A DNA stretch of 64,000 nucleotides from Bog-159 sp035308525 (GCA_035308525.1 DATGGM010000039.1:4443-68442), one strand, 5' to 3'. Shown: positions 40,313 through 50,000, numbered from the stretch's first letter. A program made the numbers and translations. Notes: a model not told the origin generated them from the sequence alone.

Positions 40313-42754
40313 TTATTCTTCACGCAGTGCCACAGCAGGATCGATGCGCGCCGCCCGCCACGCTGGGGCGATACCCGCAAGCAGGGCGATCGCCAGCATG
40401 GCGCCGGCGACACCCAAAAGCACCAGCGGACGGCCGGGACCCGTGAGCAGAAAGCTCCGCAGGAACCGGGCGCCCACGCTAGCGGTGATGGATCCCACAA
40501 TGATTCCCGTGGCGGTCAGCACCACGCTGCGGCGCGCTACCAGCCTTGCCACGTCGCTTTGCGTGGCGCCCAACGCCATGCGCACCCCCAACTCCCGCCG
40601 CCGCTCGACCACCAACTGCGCGAGCACGCCATACAACCCTAGAGCGGCCATCAGCAGTGCGAGCACGGCAAACGCGCCCAGCAGCGCCGCCCGGAAGCCA
40701 GGCTTGGAGAATGCCTGGGCATTCAGGAACTGTTGCAGGCTGGTGACTTCGGCGAGAGGCAGGCCGGCATCGATCTGTGCGATCGCGCGCCGCAGGGCTG
40801 TCAGCAGGGTGTCCCGCGGACCATCGTCTGGACCGAGCCAGCGATCGCCGGCGCGCATCATCACCACCAGCGCACGCAGGCCGCCAGGCTCGCTTTGCTT
40901 TAGCGGAACGTAAACGTGCGGCTGCACCTTCCAGTGCATCTCGTCAAACGGGTTGGTCTCGTTGATGTCGCCGACCACCCCTACCACCGTACGCCACGGT
41001 TGATCGCCGCCCAGCTCTCCCACACGGATGTGCTTGCCCAAAGGGTCTTGGCCGGGAAGATAACGGCGCGCGAATTCCCGGTCCACGATGGCCACGGGCT
41101 CGCTCTGGGCGGTGTCCAGGCGGCCGAACTCACGGCCTGAGATCAGCGGCATGGCCGCCACCTGGAAGTATTCGGGCGAAATCAGAGGCCTTTCGATGAA
41201 GCTGGTCTCGCGCGCGGCGGGGCCTCCCGCGACTTCCGCATGCAGCAGCCTGCCCGACCGCAGGGCGGCGTCGAGCGCCGGCAGGGCCGCCATCGACTGC
41301 GATAGCCGGTCGCAGAACGCGAGGCGGTCGGACAGCGCCGGATACGCGGACCTGGGCAAGTCCAGCCGCGTCATCAGCAGGCCTGTCAAGCGGTAGCCCA
41401 TGGGCTCGGCGCGCAGACGGAAAAGACTCTCGGTCAGGAGCGCGGCGCCCGTCAGCAGCGTCAACGACAGGGCCACTTCGAGGATGACCAGCAGATTGCG
41501 GGAGCGCTGTTCGGTTTTCCCGGAGGAGCCTCCGCGCCCGCCCTGCTTCAGCACGCCGTATATCTGGAACCGGGTGGCTTCGAGCGCCGGCAGCCATCCG
41601 GCGAGCACCGCAGTGAGCAGCGCCAGAGCGGCCGCGAAGATCAGCACGCGCCAGTCCAGCGACACCACCACGCCGATGGGCATCTCCACCGGCCGGCTCG
41701 CCCGTAAGTAGCGCAGACCGCCCCATGCCAGCAACGTGCCAGCCAGCGCTCCCAACACGGAAAGCAACAGGCTTTCGGTCAGGATCTGGCGCATCAGGCG
41801 GCCGCGCCCCGCGCCCAGCGCGGCTCTGATAGCGATTTCGCGGCGGCGCTCCATCGCCCGGCCCGCCAGCAGGTTGGCGACGTTGGCGCAGGCGATCAGC
41901 AGCACGAAAGCTACGGCCGCAAAGAGCAGCAGCAGTCCGGAGCGCAGGCCGCGGCCCGCCAGCCAGGTAAGCTCTTCTTGCAGGCCGCGCACCATGGCTC
42001 CGGCGTGCGGCAACTCGTCAGGATCGGCCTTCTCGAGTGTGGCACGCAGCGCGGCGAGCTCCGCTTCGGCCGCCGTTGTGGAGACACCCGGGCGCAGCCT
42101 TCCCACCGCGGCCATTTCATGGGATTTTCCGCTCGACTGGCGGGCGACGTCCGCGGGTGTGAGCAGGGTCCAAAAGAGCGCCTGACGGGGGTAGAATTCA
42201 AATCCACGGGGCATGATGCCCAGCACCGTGTACGCTCGGCCGTCCAGCGTAAGAGCGGCGCCGATTGCTCCTGGCGCGCCGCCGAAGAAGGTCTTCCAAC
42301 CGGCATAGCTCAGCACCAGGGCGGGAGCGCCATTCAGGTCCGCGGGAGTGAAAGTACGGCCGAGCGCGGCGGGAACGCCCAGCGTTTCAAAGAAGCCCGA
42401 CGTAACCGCTTCACCCAGCACCCGGCGCGTGTCGCCGTGGCCGGAGAGAGTGTATTCGACCCATTGACAGCCGCCGATCGCGCTGAACGAACGGCTCTGG
42501 CGCTCAAAGGCGTCGACGTCGCGATAGCTGGCAAATACCTTGGGGTCCCAGTTGCGGGTGGTTTCCCAGATGGCCGCCAGGCGTGCGGGATCGGGGAAGG
42601 GCAGGGCACGCAGCAGTACCCTCTCGACCAGCGTGAAGACCAGCGCGTTGGCGCCGATTCCCAGGGCCAGCAGCAGTAGAGTAATGGCGGCGAAGCCGGG
42701 ACTCCTGCGCAGCGCGCGGGCAGCGTAGCCGAGATCTTCCAGGAAGTCGCCCAT
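40313..42754 (-). CDS. MacB-like ABC permease of the acidobacterial ADOP type
   Basis: An 813-residue membrane protein with two MacB-PCD/FtsX units. The N-terminal helix (ALRRSPGFAAITLLLLALGI) leads to a periplasmic domain, then three helices with FVLLIACANVANLLAGRAME and RRREIAIRAALGAGRGRLMR. A second unit ends with VVERRRELGVRMALGATQSD. This duplicated form with no fused ATPase is greatly expanded in acidobacteria (named ADOP). It would be a mechanotransmission or export permease; its ATPase is not adjacent. ATG at MGDFLEDL is chosen; an upstream start adds seven residues. Confidence 0.88.
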   Translation of the reverse strand: MGDFLEDLGYAARALRRSPGFAAITLLLLALGIGANALVFTLVERVLLRALPFPDPARLAAIWETTRNWDPKVFASYRDVDAFERQSRSFSAIGGCQWVEYTLSGHGDTRRVLGEAVTSGFFETLGVPAALGRTFTPADLNGAPALVLSYAGWKTFFGGAPGAIGAALTLDGRAYTVLGIMPRGFEFYPRQALFWTLLTPADVARQSSGKSHEMAAVGRLRPGVSTTAAEAELAALRATLEKADPDELPHAGAMVRGLQEELTWLAGRGLRSGLLLLFAAVAFVLLIACANVANLLAGRAMERRREIAIRAALGAGRGRLMRQILTESLLLSVLGALAGTLLAWGGLRYLRASRPVEMPIGVVVSLDWRVLIFAAALALLTAVLAGWLPALEATRFQIYGVLKQGGRGGSSGKTEQRSRNLLVILEVALSLTLLTGAALLTESLFRLRAEPMGYRLTGLLMTRLDLPRSAYPALSDRLAFCDRLSQSMAALPALDAALRSGRLLHAEVAGGPAARETSFIERPLISPEYFQVAAMPLISGREFGRLDTAQSEPVAIVDREFARRYLPGQDPLGKHIRVGELGGDQPWRTVVGVVGDINETNPFDEMHWKVQPHVYVPLKQSEPGGLRALVVMMRAGDRWLGPDDGPRDTLLTALRRAIAQIDAGLPLAEVTSLQQFLNAQAFSKPGFRAALLGAFAVLALLMAALGLYGVLAQLVVERRRELGVRMALGATQSDVARLVARRSVVLTATGIIVGSITASVGARFLRSFLLTGPGRPLVLLGVAGAMLAIALLAGIAPAWRAARIDPAVALREE

Positions 42755-42787
42755 GCGCTCGGTACAAGGTATCAAATCGCTGCCCGG

Positions 42788-42821
42788 GCTGCTAGTCTCA
42801 TGAAGCTGCTAGTCTCATGAA
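42788..42821. repeat. Perfect 17-bp tandem duplication at a gene start
   Basis: GCTGCTAGTCTCATGAA occurs at 42788-42804 and again at 42805-42821 with no spacer or mismatch. The second copy contains the proposed ATG (42817) of the following plus-strand gene and the first contains a matching ATG at 42800. It looks like a recent slippage or duplication event. Confidence 0.9.
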
Positions 42822-43200
42822 TATGCCCGCGGATCTCGCCGCTGTCTTTGCCGTTTTGAAGCCGGTGCTCGGGAAATTCTCGAAGCGCCTCGCCGTTAAG
42901 ACGGACACTCCCACCGAGTACACACTGCTGACGAAATCGCCGTCTCCGTTCCCACAACATAAAGGCCAGCCGATGTTCTTCGGCTCGGTGCGCGTGGGCA
43001 AGTCGTACGTCAGTTTCCATTTGATGCCCATCTATATGTGCCCGGACCTTACCAGCCGGATTTCGCCGGCATTAAAGAAGCGCATGCAAGGCAAGTCCTG
43101 CTTCAACTTCAGAACCAATCCGGAACCGGAGTTGGTCACAGAGCTGAAGCGCCTGACGGAAGCCGGGCTTCAGCAGTGGCGAGAAAAGAAGTGGCCGTGA
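42817..43200 (+). CDS. Conserved small protein, possibly DUF1801-like
   Basis: A 127-residue protein with no signal or membrane segment. It has a short helical start, then VRVGKSYVSFHLMPIYMCPD, KRMQGKSCFNFRTNPEPELV and an ending TEAGLQQWREKKWP. The SYVSFHLMPIY and QGKxCFNF motifs resemble small alpha/beta proteins of the DUF1801/YdhG group, but the match is by eye. Start choice is uncertain (ATG 42817 or 42823) because a tandem repeat covers the ribosome-site region. Confidence 0.6.
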   Translation: MNMPADLAAVFAVLKPVLGKFSKRLAVKTDTPTEYTLLTKSPSPFPQHKGQPMFFGSVRVGKSYVSFHLMPIYMCPDLTSRISPALKKRMQGKSCFNFRTNPEPELVTELKRLTEAGLQQWREKKWP

Positions 43201-43207
43201 TCGAAGG

Positions 43208-46200
43208 CTACGAAGCCTGCGCCGGCTCAAAATAACGCTGCGCCAGCTCGGGCTTGGCCATCACGGCCTTGCGCCAGCAGGAGCGGGCTTCGAACTCGTG
43301 GCCGAGCGACATCAGGGCGTGTCCGAGATTCAGCAGGGCCTCGCCGAATTGCGGATCGCCTTTGAGCGCCTCTCTGTACAGCACAGCCGCGTCTTCGGGC
43401 TGGCCGCGGCGCTGGCAAATCAATCCTGCGTTGTAGAGCAGCTCGGGAGTGCGCTCGCCGGAGTCCAGCAACTGCCGGTAGATATCGAAAGCCTGGTCGT
43501 AGTCCTGGTGTTCGAGCGACAGGGCAGCCAGGCCGCGCAGCGCTTCCTTCGAATCGGCGCCGGAGGCGGTGAGTTCCTGGAAGCAGGCGCGCGCGGCGTC
43601 CTTGTCGCCCAACCGCCAGTGCGCGATGCCCAGATTCAGCCGCGCTTCCGGCCAGACGGGACGCTTCCGCAGGCACGCCTCAAAAGCCTGGATGCTCCCT
43701 GCGTAGTCGGCGCGCTGCAGCCGCAGGTGGCCGATGCGGAAAGTCGCGTCCTCAGAATCGGGCGAGCCCTCCGGAACCTGCGTGTAAAGCTCCTCGGCTG
43801 CTTCCAGATCGCCCAGTTGCTCGTGTACCAGGCCCAGGTTCCAGTGCACTCCGGCCAGTTTGGAATCGATGGCCAGAGCCCGCTCATAAGCGGTGCGAGC
43901 GGCCTTCAGGTCGCCTTGTTCCTGCAATGCGACGCCCAGATTCAGATGCGCCTGCGGCGAATCGGGCTGCACCTTGGTGGCGCGCGCGTAGGCACTCGCG
44001 GCGTTCGGCAGATCGCCGGCTTTGTGGCAGGCGACGCCCAGGTTGAACCAGTTCTCGAATACGTCGGGAGCCAGCTCCGCCAGCTTCCGCGAATAGATGG
44101 CCGCGGCCTGGTGGTCGCCAGCGGCGAACGCGGCGCCGGCCAGTCCTTCCAGCGCAATCTGCGATTTCGGTTGGACATCCGCCAGCCTTTGGGCGTACTT
44201 GCGCACCTGCTCATAGTCCTGATTGGCCAGCGAGAGCGAAACCAGGTTGCTGAGAGCCTCCTCCGAGTTCGGATTGCGGTTCAGGATGCGGCGGTACAGT
44301 TCGACGGCTTCGGCTGCGCGGTCCCTCTTCTGCAGCGCCACGGCCTTGCCAAACAGCGCTTCATCGTGTTCCGGATGGCGCGCCAAAAAGCGGTCGTACG
44401 CGTCGAGAGCCTCGTTGTGCCTGCCCATCTGCACCAGGCAAGCGCCCAGCGCCAGATGCGCTTCCAGGCGGGCCGGATCGTTCGAGATCGCCTTCTTAAA
44501 GGATTCCGCGGCCTCGTCCCAGCGCTCCAGACGGCCCAGGCACACACCCGTGTTGAAGTGCGCGGTAGGGTGCTGGGGCTGCAGCAGGGCCGCTTGCCCG
44601 TAGCTCTGCGAAGCCGGAAGGTATTCTCCTAATTCGTATTGCAGTTGACCGAGCGCGAAATACAGCGCCGGGTGGCGATCGCCGCCGTCCAGAGCGCGGA
44701 CCAACTCCCGGGCCGCCTCTTCACGCTTGCCGTCCAGATGCAGCGAGGCGGCCCGCGACAACACGCGGCTGATACGCGTCTCTTGCGTCGCCTTGACCGC
44801 TGCTTCGGCGCCGTTCACGCCAGGGGCCGCACCGTCCGCGGTGCCTGCATGCCTGTAATCCATTGCTTGTTTCTCCTTATCTGTTGCGCCTTCGCTGCTC
44901 TTTCCGGACAGTAAGCCGCAGATCCTGCCTAATAAATCGCCTTGACTTTCCACCTTGACCCAGTAGAGGCGGGCGCGTTCGCCGGCTTCCGAGAAGAATC
45001 CGACGCCGCCGGTTTTGAGCCTGTCATCGGTCCAAAAATCCGCCTCCTGGCCTTCGATATAAGTGCGGTACCGGTTGCCCTTCACGTCCACCGTGACGCG
45101 GTACGGGGTATTGGCGTGCACCATCATGCGCACGGGCGTCTGCACGCGGGCTCCCCTGGCACCTTCAATCACCGGATACCGGACCATTGCCACTATGGGC
45201 CGCGGGCCCGGTTGCAATACCGTGAACTTCATCGCGTAGTAATTGTTCTGATCGTGCGCGCGCACCACCCAATCGACGCTCTTGTTCTCAATCTGCGCCA
45301 TGAACTCGAGGCGATAGTCGGAAAGGGGAGCTGACGGGCGGTAAAACGCCAATTGTCCGGGATGGATGAAGCCATCCGCACTGTACGACCAGCTCTTAGG
45401 CATTTTCGCCTGCAAGCTTTTCCACTGGTCCAGTCCGCCGCGAAAATCGTCCTGGAACGTGCGGGTGGCGCGGGAGGTTATCCATTGGCGAATGGAAGTG
45501 TTGCTCCAGGAAATCGATGTTCCGCCAAACCGCTTCAAAGCCATCTGGGGAGCGACCAGGCCAGCCACCAGCAGGGCCGCCGCCGCCAGTCCCGCGTACA
45601 CCCACTTTTGCCTTCTCAGAGGCACCGCGGCATAACGCTTGAAAGCGCGCAGATTGCTCTTGGACGCGGGCGATTCTTCGCCGTCCCCCAGATAGGGAAA
45701 AGCCCGATTGGCCCGCAAAAGGTCGTTAAACCGGACTCTGATCGGATCGATGGCGAAAACCGGACCGCAGACATGCGGCACGCGCAGAGTCCACAACACG
45801 GCGGTGGAACGCACGGCGCGGGCAATGGCGGGTTCGAGCGGCTCTCCGGGCTGCGTGAGAGCCCCGGCGCTCGACGGGGAAATGGGGATCAACGGCAAAG
45901 TGACGTTAGCTAATGGCACCAGGGGCCGCTCGGCCGGCGTGGATGCCGCGTCATTCGACAACGAAACCACTTCAGGCGGCGCCGAAGGTTGCGGAAGCCC
46001 GGCGTCGTTCAGCGGCGCGGACGGCAGGGCGCCCAGCAACGCCGTGAATTCGTGTGGCGCGGCGATGACGTCCAGGCGCGCGGCCAGCGGAGCCGGAACG
46101 GCGTGCGGATCCTGATGTCCCACCGCCTCGTGCACCAGCAAACTTCCCCGTTGCAGCAGGTCGGCGGGCGCACCGATGGGTGCGGCCGCACTGTTGACGC

Positions 46201-47182
46201 GTGGATAGGCGGGTTCGTTTGATAGGCTCAGCGCACGGTCCGTCGGCCAGGATGGCGCGGATGCCGCCAACGGCGCCGGCTGCGGATCAGTGAGCCGGGC
46301 CAGGGAAGCTAACTCGGGTGGCCTCAGAGCCGGCTTCATGACCGTCCGGGAAGTGTGGCCAACCAGCGCTTCGAACGCTACCGGCAGGGGCTCGGATGCG
46401 GCGGTGCTTAACTGGTAGCGGATCAACGGGGCCGCGGCCGCGGAAAGCCGCGGTTGCTCGGCGGCCGGTTCCTTTCCAGGCGGCGCAGCGGGAATAGCGA
46501 TCGCGGCGCTCGGCTTCACGGTAAGGACGGCATGGATAGTTGGCTCTACGGCGCCCACCGCCGCCAGTTCAGCCGGCGGAGGAACTGCAACCCGAACCTG
46601 CGTCGCGGCGAATTCCGTGAGCGGCCGGAACGTGCGGTCGGCATGCGTGAGCGATACGGCATTTCGCGGCGCGACAGTCGGCGTGGCCAGGCGAGGAGCC
46701 GCTGCCGCCGCCCGCTGAGCCGGCGCTTTTGGCGCGAGATAAGGGCTGGCTGCGGCGCCCTCGGACGGATTCGGCGGCCGAATCGCAACCGAAAACACAG
46801 CCGGCTGAATCGCGGGCGGAAAAGGCGCGACAGACTCGTCGCATACCGGACGCGCGGTGGCCGCGGTCGAGGATCGCAGCGGCGTCCAACCGGCTTCCTC
46901 CAGGACCAGTCCCGCGGTCTGTACGCGTAGCGGGGGCAGGAACCGCTCGGCCGCCACGATCGGTATCGGGCGCAGGTCGGAGTAGGGAACCGGAATGGCT
47001 GTGTTTGCGCGCTGCTCGATGAAGCCCGCGGGTTCTGCCGGCGCCGGGTCCGGAGCTAGTGCCTCTAGCAGGCGGCTACGGTAGCGCTCGCGAAACTGTT
47101 TTCGATGGACGTCACTGCAAAACTCCAAGTCGCGGAGTTGACGGATCGGCCCGATTCCTTTTCCGCAATAAAGGCACTGCAC
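43208..47182 (-). CDS. Very long TPR protein with N-terminal Zn-finger, membrane span and LamG-like domain
   Basis: A 1324-residue protein. The first 30 residues form a zinc-finger-like knuckle (C3, C6, C22, H26: CLYCGKGIGPIRQLRDLEFC). Residues about 60-480 are Pro/Ala-rich and low in structure. A membrane helix lies near 530-552 (VYAGLAAAALLVAGLVAPQM). Residues about 575-760 look like a concanavalin/LamG-type sandwich (FQDDFRGGLDQWKSLQAKMP, GQLAFYRPSAPLSDYRLEFM, YRTYIEGQEADFWTD). From about 830 to 1310 come some thirteen TPR units. The protein would put a sugar-binding-like domain and TPRs outside the inner membrane and the zinc finger inside. No function is known. Confidence 0.82.
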   Translation of the reverse strand: MQCLYCGKGIGPIRQLRDLEFCSDVHRKQFRERYRSRLLEALAPDPAPAEPAGFIEQRANTAIPVPYSDLRPIPIVAAERFLPPLRVQTAGLVLEEAGWTPLRSSTAATARPVCDESVAPFPPAIQPAVFSVAIRPPNPSEGAAASPYLAPKAPAQRAAAAAPRLATPTVAPRNAVSLTHADRTFRPLTEFAATQVRVAVPPPAELAAVGAVEPTIHAVLTVKPSAAIAIPAAPPGKEPAAEQPRLSAAAAPLIRYQLSTAASEPLPVAFEALVGHTSRTVMKPALRPPELASLARLTDPQPAPLAASAPSWPTDRALSLSNEPAYPRVNSAAAPIGAPADLLQRGSLLVHEAVGHQDPHAVPAPLAARLDVIAAPHEFTALLGALPSAPLNDAGLPQPSAPPEVVSLSNDAASTPAERPLVPLANVTLPLIPISPSSAGALTQPGEPLEPAIARAVRSTAVLWTLRVPHVCGPVFAIDPIRVRFNDLLRANRAFPYLGDGEESPASKSNLRAFKRYAAVPLRRQKWVYAGLAAAALLVAGLVAPQMALKRFGGTSISWSNTSIRQWITSRATRTFQDDFRGGLDQWKSLQAKMPKSWSYSADGFIHPGQLAFYRPSAPLSDYRLEFMAQIENKSVDWVVRAHDQNNYYAMKFTVLQPGPRPIVAMVRYPVIEGARGARVQTPVRMMVHANTPYRVTVDVKGNRYRTYIEGQEADFWTDDRLKTGGVGFFSEAGERARLYWVKVESQGDLLGRICGLLSGKSSEGATDKEKQAMDYRHAGTADGAAPGVNGAEAAVKATQETRISRVLSRAASLHLDGKREEAARELVRALDGGDRHPALYFALGQLQYELGEYLPASQSYGQAALLQPQHPTAHFNTGVCLGRLERWDEAAESFKKAISNDPARLEAHLALGACLVQMGRHNEALDAYDRFLARHPEHDEALFGKAVALQKRDRAAEAVELYRRILNRNPNSEEALSNLVSLSLANQDYEQVRKYAQRLADVQPKSQIALEGLAGAAFAAGDHQAAAIYSRKLAELAPDVFENWFNLGVACHKAGDLPNAASAYARATKVQPDSPQAHLNLGVALQEQGDLKAARTAYERALAIDSKLAGVHWNLGLVHEQLGDLEAAEELYTQVPEGSPDSEDATFRIGHLRLQRADYAGSIQAFEACLRKRPVWPEARLNLGIAHWRLGDKDAARACFQELTASGADSKEALRGLAALSLEHQDYDQAFDIYRQLLDSGERTPELLYNAGLICQRRGQPEDAAVLYREALKGDPQFGEALLNLGHALMSLGHEFEARSCWRKAVMAKPELAQRYFEPAQAS

Positions 47183-47227
47183 GACGCTACCTCGGAACTT
47201 GTCTCAGTTATTATAAACGCGCTGTCC

Positions 47228-47351
47228 GTTAGCAACAATCAATTTTTTACTAATTCCGGAAAGTCACTTAATACTAACTAATAGAGCTCAGGTACCATAT
47301 GTTATCTTTGGTTAATTAGTGCGTTCTAACGTTAGTGTTTTGTGTGCTAAC
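47228..47351. promoter_or_regulatory. AT-rich divergent promoter region with five CTAAC/GTTAG elements
   Basis: The 259-bp gap between the TPR gene (minus) and the sirtuin gene (plus) is much more AT-rich than its surroundings. CTAAC or its complement occurs at 47228-47232, 47274-47278, 47326-47330, 47331-47335 and 47347-47351; the middle pair forms the perfect palindrome CTAACGTTAG. This looks like a cluster of regulator sites serving one or both genes. Confidence 0.4.
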
Positions 47352-47441
47352 CGTTGATAGCAGCGGGTCGGATTTCGGGCTGGCGCAGCCCCTTACAGGG
47401 CCGCCCGAAATGGCTTGAATAATTGAGGTACGCTAATACGG

Positions 47442-48155
47442 ATGAGCCTGGAACAAGCGCACGATTGGCTGCGAAATGCGACGGCGGTGGCGGTGCTGAC
47501 GGGGGCCGGGATTTCCGCCGAAAGCGGCGTCCCGACATTTCGCGGATCCGACGGAATGTGGAAGGAGTATAAGCCGGAAGATCTGGCCACGCCGGAAGCT
47601 TTTGCCCGTGATCCCCGCGTGGTTTGGGAATGGTATAACTGGCGGCGCGAAATTATTGCGAAGGCCCGGCCCAATGCCGGTCATGCGGCCCTGGTCCGTT
47701 TGGAAATCCAGAAACCGAACTTTACGCTGATTACACAGAACGTGGACGGCCTGCACGATATGGCTGGAAACGGCAAGATACTGAGACTGCACGGCGACAT
47801 CTGGCGTATGCGCTGCACCTCCTGCGGCAGTAACTGGCCGGACCGGCGCGCAACCCTGCCCAAACTGCCTCCGCATTGCGGTTGCGGAGGGCTGGCGCGG
47901 CCCGGCGTAGTCTGGTTTGGCGAGCCGCTGCCCGACGGCATGATGCAGGAGGCCGAACACGCGGTGCTGGGCGCGCAGGTTCTGCTGGTAGTGGGGACCT
48001 CGGCCCAGGTCTACCCGGCGGCAGGGCTGATCCCTTTAGCCAGGCAGGCGGGTGCGCGAGTCATTCAGGTGAACCTCGAGCCGACGCCTTACTCCCATGT
48101 GGTCGATTGCGCGTTGGAGGGGCCGTCCGTCGAATTACTGCCACAGTTGATCTGA
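47442..48155 (+). CDS. cobB: Sir2-family NAD-dependent protein deacylase
   Basis: A 237-residue sirtuin of CobB length. The NAD site is LTGAGISAESGVPTFRG (about 19-35), followed by TQNVDGLH, the catalytic histidine in LRLHGDIW, a zinc ribbon (CTSCG ... CGCGG), RPGVVWFGE and VGTSAQVYPAAGL. Residues Y65 and R68 (VWEWYNWRR) are at the spacing that in SIRT5 and E. coli CobB recognises succinyl or malonyl groups, so desuccinylase/demalonylase activity is likely beside deacetylation. It uses NAD and releases nicotinamide and O-acyl-ADP-ribose. AMP-forming acyl-CoA synthetases are common targets in bacteria. Confidence 0.93.
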   Translation: MSLEQAHDWLRNATAVAVLTGAGISAESGVPTFRGSDGMWKEYKPEDLATPEAFARDPRVVWEWYNWRREIIAKARPNAGHAALVRLEIQKPNFTLITQNVDGLHDMAGNGKILRLHGDIWRMRCTSCGSNWPDRRATLPKLPPHCGCGGLARPGVVWFGEPLPDGMMQEAEHAVLGAQVLLVVGTSAQVYPAAGLIPLARQAGARVIQVNLEPTPYSHVVDCALEGPSVELLPQLI

Positions 48156-48172
48156 AAGCGAAATCGAGACGA

Positions 48173-49471
48173 TCAGTCTATCAACGTGGGGCCCACGGCC
48201 CCGGAAACGTATTTGGACGACGCGCCTTGCAGGAAAGTGGAGTTTCCCACGAAACTCACGGTGTAACATACCAGGGTCGCCGTAGCTGCTTGCGTGCCGC
48301 TGCCGCCACTATAACTGACGTTGGCGGCGGGCAGATAGATCGTTCCACTGATCAACTGTGTTGCGCCGCCGACCAAACTATCAGCAGTCGAGTCACTACG
48401 GTCTTGATAAATGACGATACCCTGGTATGGTCCGGAGCCGGGCGCTGAGAGATTCACGTTTGCTCCGCCAGCCATGGTGATCCCGCCGCCCTGTAGATAT
48501 AGCGTGACCCCCGACCCGCTGATACTGGTGCCTCCAGCCATGCTCAGGCCGTTCTTGAGCACGTAGGTCCCGGGAGTGAGTACAAGATTGGCCTGCCCGG
48601 TCAGATTGATGGCCCCGCAGTACGTGCCCGGGCCGATGGTGGTAGTTCCACCCGTCAGACTGATGCCGGAGTTGATGCAGGAGCCCACGGCTGGGGTGGG
48701 CATGCCCGCGAACGGGTCGGAGACCGTACTCGCGCCGGTGTTGGGCGACGGGCTGATTGCCGCGCCGCCCTTGCCGCTCCAGTTTCCAACGATATTCACT
48801 GACGCCCCGTTCGAAACCGTGATCTGGGCGCCGCCGACCATATCGACGGCGTCCGAGTTCGTGGAGTTGACCCAAATATTGCAGCCTGTCTGGACGTTGG
48901 TGGTTCCATTTGCGCTGATGGCGCCCGCCTGCGCCGGCGCCAGGACGTAGACGCAAGTGGATGGGTTCGGCTGGAAAATGGCGGCAGTGGCATGCGCGCC
49001 GGTATTGAGGAGCGTGTTGCCCAGGATCGACGAAAACGTTTGGTTCTCCCTCTCCCCGACGCGTACGGTCACCCAATACTTCACGGCCACTCCGGGAACC
49101 GCAGGCGGCGGGCTGGTCTTGTCGGCGGCAAACGTCACGGTCTGACTTCCACCTTGCGCGAAGCCATTGCCGCTGGCATACAGGCAGGCCACCTGGAAAT
49201 CATTCGTGGGCGGGCTGGAGATCGAGGTGGGGCAGGTCGTGTCAGCCTGACAGACTGCGCCATTCGTCCCGCAGGCAATGCTGCTTCCGGAAGAGGCGTT
49301 GACCGCCATGACCGCGGCCACGGCTGCGGAATCCGCCGCGGCCTGTGCCGCTTGCCGCCGGAAGTATGCCCACCCGACATCCACCACCAGACCCATAAGA
49401 GCCACCATAGGCACAAATGCTACGGTGAAAAGCACTATGGTTTGTCCGCGCTGCCCGTTATATGTCTTCAT
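48173..49471 (-). CDS. TadG-like pilus-assembly protein
   Basis: A 432-residue protein. An N-terminal TadE/G-type segment (GQTIVLFTVAFVPMVALMGL, then VVDVGWAYFRRQAAQAAADS) anchors it in the inner membrane with the rest outside. The external part is rich in Gly, Ser, Thr and Ala and carries repeated GG-containing strands (SGISLTGGTTTIGPGTYCGA; LYLQGGGITMAGGANVNLSA), like a right-handed beta-helix. It is the last gene of a TadE-TadE-TadG group. The Tad system builds Flp pili; TadG's exact role is unknown. No ATPase, secretin or pilin gene is in this window. Confidence 0.8.
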   Translation of the reverse strand: MKTYNGQRGQTIVLFTVAFVPMVALMGLVVDVGWAYFRRQAAQAAADSAAVAAVMAVNASSGSSIACGTNGAVCQADTTCPTSISSPPTNDFQVACLYASGNGFAQGGSQTVTFAADKTSPPPAVPGVAVKYWVTVRVGERENQTFSSILGNTLLNTGAHATAAIFQPNPSTCVYVLAPAQAGAISANGTTNVQTGCNIWVNSTNSDAVDMVGGAQITVSNGASVNIVGNWSGKGGAAISPSPNTGASTVSDPFAGMPTPAVGSCINSGISLTGGTTTIGPGTYCGAINLTGQANLVLTPGTYVLKNGLSMAGGTSISGSGVTLYLQGGGITMAGGANVNLSAPGSGPYQGIVIYQDRSDSTADSLVGGATQLISGTIYLPAANVSYSGGSGTQAATATLVCYTVSFVGNSTFLQGASSKYVSGAVGPTLID

Positions 49472-49484
49472 ATGAGTTCAGTCC

Positions 49485-50000
49485 TCAGAAAATAATGTTT
49501 TGGTACGAAGTGGCGCCCAGAGTGAACCCGGCCACGGTGGCGGGCGCCGAGCCGGGCCATACCATCGCCGCGGGAGACGGAAAGCTGAATTGTGCGGATA
49601 TTTTGATCAAATTCCCCGGCGCATTATCGTCGTTGCTCGCGGGTGGCCAAACGGTGGCGTCCGAGTAACAGCTATTCAGAGGGTTACAGGTCTTGGTTTG
49701 GCCGCTCTGTGTCGTCAAGGTCACGGACATACGGTCCGGCGCCATGCCTATAGCCGACTGGGCCATTCGCTGAGCGATGGTGCCCACGGTTATGCTGCAG
49801 GAATTTCCGCTAATCGTGCATCCGCGTCCTCTGAGCGACATATACCTGGCGGTGTCTCTGGCCGCGGAAGCCACCGTATGGTAGTTCCACATGGCAAGCG
49901 ACATCTGAAAGATGGATACGAGTAAGAAGACCGCCGGTATGCCGGCCAGAACGAATTCGATCAAGGTGGCTCCCGCCTCTTGTTTTTTGGATCGTCGCAT
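49485..50000 (-). CDS. TadE-family minor pseudopilin-like protein
   Basis: A 171-residue protein with a TadE start: a basic leader (MRRSKKQEAGATLIEFVLAG) with the conserved Glu after the cleavage-type Gly, then a membrane helix (IPAVFLLVSIFQMSLAMWNY) and a soluble tail. Four cysteines (GCTISGNSCS; TCNPLNSCYS) could form disulfides outside the cell. TadE/F proteins are minor pilin-like parts of Flp pilus assembly. It lies 2 bp after the upstream TadE-like gene and 13 bp before the TadG-like gene. Confidence 0.8.
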   Translation of the reverse strand: MRRSKKQEAGATLIEFVLAGIPAVFLLVSIFQMSLAMWNYHTVASAARDTARYMSLRGRGCTISGNSCSITVGTIAQRMAQSAIGMAPDRMSVTLTTQSGQTKTCNPLNSCYSDATVWPPASNDDNAPGNLIKISAQFSFPSPAAMVWPGSAPATVAGFTLGATSYQNIIF

